Below, one piece after another: positions 8,221 through 16,036 of a DNA stretch of 64,000 bases (position 1 is its first letter; every line of letters begins with the position of its first letter). The stretch covers positions 95,543-159,542 of the forward strand of contig DYIU01000002.1 of the NCBI GenBank assembly GCA_020723485.1. The letters run 5' to 3'. Made by a program: the position numbers and the translations under genes. This DNA comes from Acidimicrobium ferrooxidans. GTDB taxonomy: Bacteria; Actinomycetota; Geothermincolia; Fen-727; Anoxymicrobiaceae. The notes beneath the pieces are model-generated. The model saw only the letters and a list, made by a program, of their open reading frames with translations, was not told the DNA's origin and did not search any database.

Positions 8221-9332
8221 GTGACCCAATGAAGGCAGGAAAGACCGCGCTCGGCGGCGGAAAGGAGTACCGCACACTCCTCATCTTCGCCGTGGCGGTC
8301 TTCATAGTGCCCGCCTGGGCCACTTTCATCCCCGGCGACGTTCTGCACATGGACATAGTGAACATCATGGTGTTCGCCGGGATATACTCGTGCGTGGTCA
8401 TCGGGCTGAACCTGCTCGTCGGCTACGCCGGCCAGATATCGCTGGGCCACGCGGCGTTCTTTGGCGTCGGCGCCTACACCACCGCGATACTCTGCACCAG
8501 GTTCAGCTGGTTCCCCACTTGGCTGGGGGTGCTTGCCGGGGTCCTCCTGGCGGGTGCCATAGGCTGGCTGGTGGGGGTGCCCGTTCTGCGCCTCAAGGGC
8601 CACTACCTGGCGATGGCGACGCTCGGGCTCGGAGAGATAGCTTTCATACTCTTCACCCAGCTCAAGTGGCTGACCGGGGGGACGATAGGGGTTCCGCAGG
8701 GGCTGAACGTATCCGTGGCCGAGATACCCTCGCTCTCGGTGTTCGGCTTCAGATTCGACACGGACATAAAGTTCTTCTTCCTGGCCTGGGGCATCGTGGT
8801 GCTCCTGATGCTGCTCAACATCAACATAATCAAGTCGCGGGTGGGGAGGGGCCTCAGGGCACTCCACTCCAGCGAGGTCGCGGCCGACGCGATGGGGGTG
8901 GACACGGCCCGCTATAAGACCCGCGTCTTCGTGCTGTCCGCGATGTTCGCCGGGCTTGGGGGGGCGCTCTTCGCGCACTTCCAGCGCTATATAAACCCCG
9001 AATCATTTGTCTTTTCCGTGTCGATTCTGTTCATCACGATGGTGGTCGTGGGAGGCATGGGGAACCTGTGGGGCGGCATAGTCGGCGTCATAGTGCTCAC
9101 GTTCCTCCCCTCGGTGATACAGGCTCTGCCGCAGTGGATACCGGGGATACCGGAAAGCCTAACGAACTTCAGCAACTACTCTCTCGTCCTTTACGGGATA
9201 CTGCTCATACTGTTCATGATGTTCATGCCCCAGGGGATTGCCGCAGGCCTCTCCCGGGGGCTTGCGTTCACCCAGAAGCGCGGCAGGCGCCTGAGGGACC
9301 GCTTCGAGGCGCGGAAGTACGAGGGACACTGA
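8217..9332 (+). CDS. livM: branched-chain amino-acid ABC transporter permease LivM
   Basis: Second permease subunit, 371 residues with about ten hydrophobic segments. Typical LivM signatures are GYAGQISLGHAAFFGVGAYT and VVGGMGNLWG. It pairs with LivH to form the transmembrane channel. ATG overlaps the livH stop by 4 nt and its stop overlaps the livG start by 1 nt, so subunits are translationally coupled. Confidence 0.93.
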   Translation: MSDPMKAGKTALGGGKEYRTLLIFAVAVFIVPAWATFIPGDVLHMDIVNIMVFAGIYSCVVIGLNLLVGYAGQISLGHAAFFGVGAYTTAILCTRFSWFPTWLGVLAGVLLAGAIGWLVGVPVLRLKGHYLAMATLGLGEIAFILFTQLKWLTGGTIGVPQGLNVSVAEIPSLSVFGFRFDTDIKFFFLAWGIVVLLMLLNINIIKSRVGRGLRALHSSEVAADAMGVDTARYKTRVFVLSAMFAGLGGALFAHFQRYINPESFVFSVSILFITMVVVGGMGNLWGGIVGVIVLTFLPSVIQALPQWIPGIPESLTNFSNYSLVLYGILLILFMMFMPQGIAAGLSRGLAFTQKRGRRLRDRFEARKYEGH

Positions 9333-10105
9333 TGGCGGAAGAACGGCTGCTCGAGATCGATAACGTGACCAAGCTCTTCGGGGGCCTCGCGGCCCTGAAA
9401 GAGGTCTCTTTCACCGTCTCGCCGGGCGAGATAAAGGCTATAATCGGCCCGAACGGCGCCGGGAAGACCACGCTCTTCGACGTGCTCACGGGAATACTGC
9501 GCCCGACCTCAGGCACCGTTCTGTTGAAAGGCCAGGGAACAGTGGGGCTCCGCCCCGACCAGATAACCGCAATGGGCATGATACGGACGTTCCAGACTAT
9601 AAAGCTCTTCGAGGGCATGACGGTGCTCGAGAACGCCATGGTCGGCTGTCACTCGCGGACCGGGTCCGGGTTCCTTGCGACGGGCCTTCGCCTGCCGGCC
9701 TCGCGCCGCGAGGAGGCCCGCATCCATGAAGAAGCAATGGGCGTGCTCAAGGACGTCGGGTTGGAGAGACGCGCGCTCGAGGTGGGCACCAACCTGCCGT
9801 ACGGGCAGCAGCGCATGCTCGAGCTCGCCAGGGCGCTGGCGAGCCGACCGGAGATACTGCTGCTGGACGAGCCCGCGGCCGGGCTGAACCAGTACGAGAC
9901 CGGCGAGCTCTCGGCCCTTCTCTCGCGCTTCCGGGAGCGGGGCATCACAATCCTCATCGTCGAGCACGACATGGGCCTGGTGATGGACATCTCCGACGAG
10001 GTCGTGGTGCTCGACTACGGCGAGGTGATCGCCAGGGGCGCACCCGAGGTCGTGCAGAACGACCCCAAGGTCATCGAGGCCTACCTGGGAATCGAGGCTG
10101 ACTGA
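9332..10105 (+). CDS. livG: branched-chain amino-acid ABC transporter ATPase LivG
   Basis: 257-residue ABC ATPase. Walker A GPNGAGKTT, Walker B EILLLDEPAAGLN and His-switch EHDMGLVMD are visible. The signature region reads LPYGQQRMLELARAL, the Gly-Gln variant of LSGGQ usual in LivG. An ORF extends upstream, but ATG9332 overlaps the livM stop, matches the family N-terminus and is the credible start. Confidence 0.94.
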   Translation: MAEERLLEIDNVTKLFGGLAALKEVSFTVSPGEIKAIIGPNGAGKTTLFDVLTGILRPTSGTVLLKGQGTVGLRPDQITAMGMIRTFQTIKLFEGMTVLENAMVGCHSRTGSGFLATGLRLPASRREEARIHEEAMGVLKDVGLERRALEVGTNLPYGQQRMLELARALASRPEILLLDEPAAGLNQYETGELSALLSRFRERGITILIVEHDMGLVMDISDEVVVLDYGEVIARGAPEVVQNDPKVIEAYLGIEAD

Positions 10106-10107
10106 AC

Positions 10108-10815
10108 ATGCTGCGCGTCGAGAAGCTCTCAACTTTCTACGGCAACATACAGGCCCTGCGCGAGATAACGATACGCGCCCGCAGGGGCAACATAACCACC
10201 ATCATCGGGGCGAACGGCGCGGGCAAGACGACCCTGCTCCGCACCGTGACCGGCCTCATCAAGGCCCGCAACGGCCTGGTCATCTACGAGGACCGCGACA
10301 TCACCAACCTGCAGCCGAACAGGATAGTCCACGCCGGAATATCGATGGTCCCGCAGGGCCGCCAGGTGTTCGGCGACATGACGGTGGCGGAGAACCTCGC
10401 CCTTGGCGCGTATGTGAGGCGCAGGAAGGAGCGAGCCGAGGTGCGCCAGGACCTGGACATGGTCTTCGGGCTCTTCCCGGTGCTCGAGGAGCGCAGGAAG
10501 CAGTCTGCGGGGACCCTCTCCGGCGGAGAGCAGCAGATGCTGGCGGTGGGGCGCGCCCTCATGTCACGGCCCCGGCTTCTGCTTCTTGACGAGCCCTCGA
10601 TGGGCCTTGCGCCTAAGGTCATCCAGAGCATATTCAAGACGCTTCACCGCCTCCACGAGCAGGGGCTCACGATACTGCTGGTCGAACAGGACGCCAAGAT
10701 AGCCCTGGAAACCGCCGATTATGGCTACGTGATGAGGACCGGCAGGGTGGCCCTGGAGGGCCCGGCGGACGAGCTCCTCGAGAACGAGGAAGTAAAGCGC
10801 ATATACCTTGGTTGA
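10108..10815 (+). CDS. livF: branched-chain amino-acid ABC transporter ATPase LivF
   Basis: 235-residue second ATPase. Walker A GANGAGKTT, signature LSGGEQQMLAVGRAL, Walker B RLLLLDEPSMGL and switch His region LVEQDAKIAL (Gln-Asp here, as common in LivF). Separated from livG by 2 nt and from hisI by 8 nt. Completes the set of two permeases, two ATPases and two binding proteins. Confidence 0.94.
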   Translation: MLRVEKLSTFYGNIQALREITIRARRGNITTIIGANGAGKTTLLRTVTGLIKARNGLVIYEDRDITNLQPNRIVHAGISMVPQGRQVFGDMTVAENLALGAYVRRRKERAEVRQDLDMVFGLFPVLEERRKQSAGTLSGGEQQMLAVGRALMSRPRLLLLDEPSMGLAPKVIQSIFKTLHRLHEQGLTILLVEQDAKIALETADYGYVMRTGRVALEGPADELLENEEVKRIYLG

Positions 10816-10823
10816 GGTGAGCC

Positions 10824-11192
10824 ATGAGTGACGACGAGGTCGAGGTCAGGGGAATAGAGGACATACGCTATGACGCGCGGGGGCTGGTTCCCGCCATAGT
10901 ACAGGACCACGAGAACGGCCAGGTACTGATGCTCGCGTACATGAACGCGGAGTCCCTCCGCAGGACGGTGGAGACCGGCCGCACCTGGTTCTACTCCCGA
11001 AGCAGGGAGGAGCTCTGGCCCAAGGGGGAGACCAGCGGACACGTCCAGCACGTAAAGCGCATACTCTACGACTGTGACGCCGACACCCTGCTTGTGCAGG
11101 TGGAGCAGGTGGGCGCGGCCTGCCACACCGGTGAGCGCACCTGCTTCTACCGCGAGTTCGGGCTGCCCGGTGCCCCCGGCGGCGGCGACTGA
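10824..11192 (+). CDS. hisI: phosphoribosyl-AMP cyclohydrolase
   Basis: Opens the purine ring of PR-AMP, the third step of histidine synthesis; a Zn/Mg enzyme of 122 residues. Motifs are [28 protein letters not shown] and the metal-binding DCDADTLL with QVGAACHTG. The HisE pyrophosphatase domain is absent, so HisE must be encoded elsewhere. Unusually, it follows livF by only 8 nt, not the his block that ends 6 kb upstream, so the liv genes appear inserted within an ancestral his operon. Confidence 0.95.
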   Translation: MSDDEVEVRGIEDIRYDARGLVPAIVQDHENGQVLMLAYMNAESLRRTVETGRTWFYSRSREELWPKGETSGHVQHVKRILYDCDADTLLVQVEQVGAACHTGERTCFYREFGLPGAPGGGD

Positions 11193-11251
11193 CTACTCGG
11201 CGCCGCGCCCCGGCTGCCGGCCCCTGACTACTCCGCGCCGCGCCCCGGCTG
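11189..11251. repeat. tandem duplication of a 28-bp segment at the hisI stop
   Basis: Segments 11189-11216 and 11224-11251 match in 27 of 28 positions. The first copy contains the hisI stop codon, and the second abuts the -10 box of the next gene. Likely a simple slippage or recombination duplication. Confidence 0.85.
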
Positions 11252-11258
11252 GTATAAT
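11250..11258 (+). promoter_or_regulatory. extended -10 promoter of the winged-helix gene
   Basis: TGG directly precedes a perfect TATAAT (11253-11258), forming an extended -10 element. No good -35 is seen at 16-18 nt. Predicted transcription starts near 11265, leaving a leader of about 38 nt before the TTG at 11303. Confidence 0.6.
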
Positions 11259-11302
11259 CCGGGAGTGATGGCTCTTACCCTTCTGAGCAGCGGTGGTACG
11301 CC

Positions 11303-11662
11303 TTGCCTCTAGACGACATCGACCCGGACGTCCTTGAGTTCGTCGACGAATACGTCGACCGGTTCGCCACGTGGGACATCCTCGTGTTCTTCCATGAGAA
11401 CCCGGGCGTCGAGCGCAAGCCGTCCGCGATAGCATCCGACATCGGTCGGAAGGCCGCGCTCGTCGAGGAGGCGCTCGCAGTCCTGAAGGAAAAGGGCGTC
11501 CTGGAAAGGGAGCCCGACGAGGCCGGCGAGCCCACCTACCGGTACGCCGCCTCGCCCGATTTCACTGCGGGCCTGGACTCGTTCCTCGCGGCAACGCGCG
11601 ATCGCGCAACCCGCCTTGCCATAGTCAGCCGCATCCTCCAGAAGGAAGCCCGCAACGTTTAG
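11303..11662 (+). CDS. small winged-helix-like protein
   Basis: 119 residues. The N-terminal helices (VDEYVDRFATWDILVFF) are followed by a helix-turn-helix-like pattern, with RKPSAIASDIGRKAALVEEALAVL reading as recognition helices and VLEREPDEAGEPTYRYA as the wing. The layout resembles MarR/ArsR-type or archaeal-type wHTH regulators. No ligand or metal site is visible. TTG start with a weak GGTGG upstream. Its own promoter just upstream suggests independent expression from hisI. Target genes are unknown. Confidence 0.7.
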   Translation: MPLDDIDPDVLEFVDEYVDRFATWDILVFFHENPGVERKPSAIASDIGRKAALVEEALAVLKEKGVLEREPDEAGEPTYRYAASPDFTAGLDSFLAATRDRATRLAIVSRILQKEARNV

Positions 11663-11683
11663 GGTCAGACCACTTTCGTTGCG
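11651..11683. repeat. REP-like hairpin overlapping the stop codon
   Basis: CGCAACG (11651-11657) pairs with CGTTGCG (11677-11683). The loop contains AGGGTCAGACC. A related hairpin with GCAAC/GTTGC stems and a GGGTCAGGTC loop occurs at 34778-34808. The first arm includes the final codons of the winged-helix gene. Confidence 0.6.
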
Positions 11684-11770
11684 TTGTCAACATCAGCAAC
11701 ATCTACAACACCGACCATGCGCTCCGGCTGTTTGACACCGCAAGGTGCCTTTCCTAGAATCATAGTTCGA

Positions 11771-11846
11771 GCGGGAGTAGCTCAGTTGGTAGAGCGCGAC
11801 CTTGCCAAGGTCGAGGTCGCCGGTTCGAGCCCGGTCTCCCGCTCCA
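11771..11846 (+). tRNA. tRNA-Gly (anticodon GCC)
   Basis: A 76-nt cloverleaf with encoded CCA. Acceptor GCGGGAG pairs with CTCCCGC, the D-arm starts TAGCTCAGTTGGT, the anticodon stem ACCTT/AAGGT brackets GCC, and the T-loop is GGTTCGAGCC. Confidence 0.97.
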
Positions 11847-11847
11847 T

Positions 11848-11950
11848 GCATTGCCTTCCGCCTCGCGCTGAACCTGTATCCGACCCCGTAGACCGTTTCG
11901 ATTAGTTTGCCCCACGGCACCGAGCCGGGTATCGACTGGCAAAAGAGGCT
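11848..11950 (-). pseudogene. C-terminal remnant of an OmpR/PhoB-type response regulator
   Basis: Read on the minus strand, this stretch encodes PWGKLIETVYGVGYRFSARR. That matches the end of the winged-helix DNA-binding domain of OmpR-family regulators, whose last hairpin carries the conserved GVGYRF. Everything upstream of this fragment is missing: the homology stops at the MITE-like element whose left end is at 11953. Downstream, the frame runs into the tRNA without its own stop. No receiver domain or kinase is nearby. It looks like debris left by the element's insertion or a deletion beside the tRNA. Confidence 0.6.
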
Positions 11951-11952
11951 CC

Positions 11953-12111
11953 CCGCAGGTTTGAATCACAACAGTAGCCAGGAATTAACATCCAATATAA
12001 CCAGCCTCGGAATTTTCAGCTAGAGCCTGAAATTCGTGCCAAGGCTGTTGTTGGTGATTAATAATGATAAAATATGTATGCTATTGTTAATATTTGTGAT
12101 TCAAACCTGCG
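11953..12111. mobile_element. MITE-like element, copy 2 (diverged)
   Basis: The left end CCGCAGGTTTGAATC (11953-11967) is matched by inverted GATTCAAACCTGCG (12098-12111). Its length is the same as the other two copies, but the interior is AT-rich and strongly diverged, so the terminal repeats are the conserved part. It separates a response-regulator fragment from the 3' end of a minus-strand lipocalin-like gene. Confidence 0.75.
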
Positions 12112-12241
12112 TTGCGATTGCCTTTCAGCGGCCCATACCCCGGTGAGGTCGGGACCGGCCAGCGTGGGAATGATGCCCGTCAGGTAAGGGTTGATTCTTC
12201 CTGTTCTCGAATTGATACTGACCGACCGCGCCGGATTCGCC

Positions 12242-13300
12242 TTATTTCAGGGCGACCATCTCGTGCAGGGTCACACCCGACTTGTCGTAGGTCTCACCCT
12301 TGTGTTCGACGTGCAGCTTGAAATCGGAGTCGAACCTGAAGTACCCCGGCCTGCCGATGAGCTTGTTTATCACCGGCTGGATGGCCTTGCTCCGCACGAC
12401 GGGAAGGTCCTCGAGGAAATTGTGAGCGTCGATGACCTCGCGTACATCCAGCCGCAGGCCAACGCTCCCCGTGATGCCGATGTCCAGGCTCGACGGGTAA
12501 TCACGGTTCGCGGTCGCGTTGAACACCGTCGGTCCCGTCTCGAGCGTCATCTCGCCGGAGCTCAAGATCACCTCGTCGCCCATGGCCAGCATCAGCGGGG
12601 TCGAGCAGTGGCCTCCGTACTTCTTCTGGGTCTTCACGTAGGCGTAGAGGAGGGTGAACTCGTCGACGTACAGCCTGCCCCAGTACCAGTAGGCGATTAT
12701 CCGCTTCATGTCCCCGACGCCCCAGTTGTGGTCCTGGTACCCGATGCCGCGGGCCTCGAGCTCTCTGCCCCCGAACCTCACTGTTCCCTCGACCCTGGCC
12801 TTGGGGGAGGGGACAACCCAGGCGAAGAACTCGGTGTCCCCGTACCGCGTCATCCCGCCACCGGGCTTCCAGCCTGGGATCTCGTTGTGATAGGTGAGGT
12901 CGAATTCCATGTCCTCTTCGGCGAGATGCACCCTGTACGACGGCAGCCCGCCCCCTTCGGGGAACTCGGCGGAGCCGAAGTTATCTCCGATGCGCACGTC
13001 GAACCCGGTGGTGGAGGTCGAGACCTGGTCCTTCGGATAGAGCCTGGTCACGGAAAGCTTCTCGCCCGAGGGCTTGTAGACGTGGAGCTCGACGCCCGGC
13101 TTCCTGTTGATGAGCTCGGAAGCCTGGAGGAAACCGATCACCACGTGCCCGTCGGAGAGCTTCGCGTCGAAGTACCAGTGCTCGAAGTAGTTCTTGTGGT
13201 TAATGGGATGGACGGCATTTTCCTCAGGCCTCAGCGGTACGATCACACCGTCGCTCTTCCCAGGTCCTGTCCACGTCTCTACCGCCTTTATGGCCGCCAT
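12242..13300 (-). CDS. AttH/CrtC-like lipocalin-fold protein
   Basis: 352 residues without a signal peptide. The central motif GIGYQDHNWG and surrounding aromatic-rich beta segments match the two-lipocalin-domain AttH/CrtC family, which includes hydroxyneurosporene (carotenoid 1,2-hydratase) synthases. The motif His/Asp are kept. No carotenoid genes are adjacent, so a hydratase or other role on a hydrophobic substrate is only possible, not shown. ATG13300 follows GGGAGAGG. The neighbour upstream on the same strand is a ferredoxin-like protein 30 nt away, suggesting co-transcription and perhaps a redox-linked pathway. Confidence 0.75.
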   Translation of the reverse strand: MAAIKAVETWTGPGKSDGVIVPLRPEENAVHPINHKNYFEHWYFDAKLSDGHVVIGFLQASELINRKPGVELHVYKPSGEKLSVTRLYPKDQVSTSTTGFDVRIGDNFGSAEFPEGGGLPSYRVHLAEEDMEFDLTYHNEIPGWKPGGGMTRYGDTEFFAWVVPSPKARVEGTVRFGGRELEARGIGYQDHNWGVGDMKRIIAYWYWGRLYVDEFTLLYAYVKTQKKYGGHCSTPLMLAMGDEVILSSGEMTLETGPTVFNATANRDYPSSLDIGITGSVGLRLDVREVIDAHNFLEDLPVVRSKAIQPVINKLIGRPGYFRFDSDFKLHVEHKGETYDKSGVTLHEMVALK

Positions 13301-13330
13301 CGCCTCTCCCTTCTCCCGCTGCAGTCTTTC

Positions 13331-14125
13331 TCAGAGTCGTACCTTCGAACTCAAACGCTCCACGCACGCGTCGAAGTAGGTCGGGTCCTCTATCCTAACG
13401 GCTACCGCGCCCCTTTGACAGACCAGCGCGCACCTTCCGCAACGCTTGCAGAGCGCCCCCTGGACCGCCTTTCCGTCCACTACCTCCATCTGCTTGAAAA
13501 GGCACGTCTGCACGCATGCGCCGCACCCGTCACATGCATCTGTGACCTCGACGGCGACACCCTCGAGCGGCACCACCATGTCCTGGAACTCGCTGTCGGC
13601 GTGAGGGACTATCTCGTACAGGCAGCAGCAGGGACAGCAGTGGCAAACGCTCATCAGCCGGTCATAGTCCTTCAGCCCGAGAGCGAAAGCATCGAGGCGA
13701 AACTTCCCGATCGAGGTGACCAGCCCGAGCTCGGCGGCCATGCGAACGTGCTCCCTGGCTTCCTCGCGGCTCACGGGTCTTGCGATGCTGGGGTGTATCT
13801 CGCGAGCCGCGTCCCCCATGAAGATGCAGCCGAAGTCCGGGTCGTAGTCGCGGCATCCCATAGTCTTGCGGCACATGCAGTGATAGGAGATAACGTGGTA
13901 CTCCGCCGTGTCGATGAAATGCTCAACTATTGATACAGGGGCAACCGTTCCAGGGGGAATCTCCAGCTGCTGGTTCACCGGTATGTAGGTGATGCTGGCG
14001 TTATCCGGCCCCAGGTACCGGCGGCTGACCGCCTTTATGCCGGGAACCCTGCTCAGCCTCGCCAGGGGCTTCTTGAACTTGAGAGCCTGCATGAGAGCGT
14101 AGAACGTGCGAGAGCTTTTTGCCAC
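13331..14125 (-). CDS. Cys-rich 4Fe-4S ferredoxin-like protein
   Basis: 264 residues. The C-terminal third (about 190-250) holds a classic dicluster ferredoxin: CDGCGACVQTC and CKRCGRCALVC. The middle has extra cysteines, CMCRKTMGC at about residues 98-106 plus CHCCPCCC near 175-182, which could hold another metal centre. The N-terminus is basic and not a signal peptide, so it is predicted to be cytoplasmic. GTG14125 follows GGAGGTGG. It likely carries electrons for the co-oriented AttH/CrtC-like protein or a partner elsewhere. Family members of this layout are usually annotated only as 4Fe-4S binding proteins. Confidence 0.82.
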   Translation of the reverse strand: MAKSSRTFYALMQALKFKKPLARLSRVPGIKAVSRRYLGPDNASITYIPVNQQLEIPPGTVAPVSIVEHFIDTAEYHVISYHCMCRKTMGCRDYDPDFGCIFMGDAAREIHPSIARPVSREEAREHVRMAAELGLVTSIGKFRLDAFALGLKDYDRLMSVCHCCPCCCLYEIVPHADSEFQDMVVPLEGVAVEVTDACDGCGACVQTCLFKQMEVVDGKAVQGALCKRCGRCALVCQRGAVAVRIEDPTYFDACVERLSSKVRL

Positions 14126-14220
14126 CGACCACCTCCGCGGTCCAGGTTTCGCCGAGTCACGCGCCTGCCGCAGTCAATTTAACCAGTTCTGGAACCAATA
14201 TAGTAGAATATTCGCTGCCA

Positions 14221-14294
<74 letters not shown>

Positions 14295-14340
14295 GCGGCC
14301 CTCCGCGCGCTCAGGCCTTTCCGGCATCATCGCCGGATTC

Positions 14341-14481
14341 GTGGGATTTCAAGCCGATGATGCTTTAGGGGGGGAGAGCCTCGGTGATCCCTTCGAGCTG
14401 CCAGGCGTCGGGCTCTTTGTATCGTTCAAAGACACAGAGGGAAACCTTGCGACGCTCTATCAGGACTTCACGATAGGGCGG
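14341..14481 (+). pseudogene. C-terminal remnant of a VOC/glyoxalase-family protein
   Basis: The frame from 14341 reads through PFELPGVGLFVSFKDTEGN and then LATLYQD. That resembles the last beta strands of vicinal-oxygen-chelate proteins, where 'PGVGxFxxFxDPEGN' carries the terminal metal-ligand strand. The N-terminal part is missing, and the frame then runs into unrelated sequence before the convergent membrane-protein gene. Located just after tRNA-Cys. Interpreted as a decayed gene. Confidence 0.5.
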
Positions 14482-14541
14482 CTATGGAAGCAGGCCACTA
14501 TTCAGCGAAGGGCAGCGCCGGGCGGGCGTCGCCACATCGGC

Positions 14542-15036
14542 TCAGGAGGAGGAGGCCTCGGGCTTTGAATCAACCATCCGGTACGCCACGTAGAGGATCA
14601 CTATCGCCACCGTGACAGCGTTCGCGACCCAGATGAATATCCCGGCGTTGCCGGGGGAGTAGTTCTCGGCGATGACCATCTGCCGGATGTGCCCGACCAT
14701 GTTCCCGAGCATCCAGGTAGACCCGGCCACTACCGCGGCCAGGAGCATCTCGTCCCTGAACCAGATGCACAGTATCCCGAGGATGCCTATCGCCAGATTC
14801 GCGATGCCCACCTCGAACTCGAAGGGGCTGGGCTGCCAGCCTATCTGCTCGGCTATCTCTGCGCCTCCGAAGATGTGCGCAAGACCCGCCATGATGCATG
14901 AGAACCCTATGAGGGTGACGACAGATGTCACAACGATTATCTCGAGGACATTCCTTGCGTTTCTCTCTCGCTTGGTGAAGATGACGCGGAAGACGCAAAT
15001 CGCCGCCGCCAGGACTATGAAGAACAGAAATGCCAT
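14542..15036 (-). CDS. four-TM membrane protein (DUF6790-like)
   Basis: 164 residues with four hydrophobic segments (about 1-20, 35-58, 77-110 and 130-155). A conserved-looking loop HIFGGAEIAEQIGW and the motif GNMVGHIRQM resemble the DUF6790 family of small inner-membrane proteins of unknown function. ATG15036 is chosen because GGAGTG lies 6 nt upstream; longer in-frame starts add unlikely polar sequence. Function unknown. Confidence 0.75.
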   Translation of the reverse strand: MAFLFFIVLAAAICVFRVIFTKRERNARNVLEIIVVTSVVTLIGFSCIMAGLAHIFGGAEIAEQIGWQPSPFEFEVGIANLAIGILGILCIWFRDEMLLAAVVAGSTWMLGNMVGHIRQMVIAENYSPGNAGIFIWVANAVTVAIVILYVAYRMVDSKPEASSS

Positions 15037-15143
15037 CGGTTCACTCCTTTCTCCGGTAAGTGTCGGTCGAATGACGAGGAGTCTTGAGCGCCGGGCGTAG
15101 GCCGCCACTCCCACCGGGAGCCTCGGTGGGTTAAGCTTGGCTC

Positions 15144-15716
15144 ATGGATACAGCCGAAGACATAGCGCTCGAGTTCGCCGGCCTGAGGCTCGAGCTGATG
15201 GACCTCGAGGAGAGGTTCAACCCGAGGGGGGAGGACCTGTCCGCCGGGCCTCCCAGGGCGGCCAGGGCCTGGCCGGGTATCTGGGACGACATAGCGCGCC
15301 TCGCCCGGGCGGGGCTCGCGATGGTCGAATCCCGCAGGACCTATTTCCTCACCCCTTCGAGTCCTTCGAGGATGCATGACGACGGAAGGTTCTCCTACCG
15401 GCTCCTCTGGTTGATAGCGGCCGCAGGCTCGGTATGGGCGCGCAAGAGCACCCCTCCCGCTCTCCCGCTCGAGACGATCGAGTCCATCATGAAGTCGCTC
15501 CTGGCGCTGTCCGAGTACACCGCCGTGGTCCCCGACGAGATATTCCGCGCCAACGGCGAGGCCCTCAAGAACTTCGTGACCGCGTTCCCGGGGCTGGGTC
15601 CGCTGGTCGAAGACTGGGCGGAGAAGCAGCCGCCCGGCGACCGCAAGGGGATAGCCCGCTCCGCGGCCGAGGCCGCCAGGATGGCCGGCTGGCCCGACCT
15701 CGGGAAGCTGCTCTAA
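15144..15716 (+). CDS. hypothetical cytoplasmic protein
   Basis: 190 residues, largely helical by composition, with no signal peptide, TM segment or recognisable motif. The central hydrophobic helix LLWLIAAAGSVWA is probably buried rather than membrane-spanning. Codon usage matches neighbours. The ATG has only a weak ribosome-binding site. Divergent from the membrane gene before it and convergent with the small membrane gene after it, so it is a single-gene unit. No function proposed. Confidence 0.65.
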   Translation: MDTAEDIALEFAGLRLELMDLEERFNPRGEDLSAGPPRAARAWPGIWDDIARLARAGLAMVESRRTYFLTPSSPSRMHDDGRFSYRLLWLIAAAGSVWARKSTPPALPLETIESIMKSLLALSEYTAVVPDEIFRANGEALKNFVTAFPGLGPLVEDWAEKQPPGDRKGIARSAAEAARMAGWPDLGKLL

Positions 15717-15729
15717 GCGGGCCGTCCGG

Positions 15730-16023
15730 CTAAGGAGTCGGATTGGTGACGGTGTCGGGGGCCTGCGGGACGGCCGGAACGCCCGGCGCCTGCGGCGTGA
15801 GCGGCGTCCAGAGCGGCGCCTCGCGGGCGTCGCCTGCGGCGGACTCCTTCTCGTAGACCTCCAGGTGACGGCCCCTGAGCCAGAAGCCGACGAGAAAGAC
15901 CGCCAGTATAAGAACGGCGAGAGCTATCAGTATTCCGCGCCTGTGCTCGAGCAAACCGCGACGCCTCCTGTGGCGGTCATCTGAATAATGCCCTTTGTTC
16001 ACGGTCAGACTTCTACCCGCCAC
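15730..16023 (-). CDS. small single-TM protein with Pro-rich tail
   Basis: Up to 97 residues from GTG16023; an internal GTG (about residue 8) is possible. A strongly basic segment (RHRRRRGLLEHRR) precedes one TM helix (about 31-48), followed by an extracytoplasmic tail rich in Pro and Ala. The positive-inside rule predicts N-in/C-out topology. It lies 14 nt after the zinc-ribbon protein on the same strand and probably shares its message. Function unknown. Confidence 0.55.
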   Translation of the reverse strand: MAGRSLTVNKGHYSDDRHRRRRGLLEHRRGILIALAVLILAVFLVGFWLRGRHLEVYEKESAAGDAREAPLWTPLTPQAPGVPAVPQAPDTVTNPTP

Positions 16024-16036
16024 GGCCTATTCCTGT

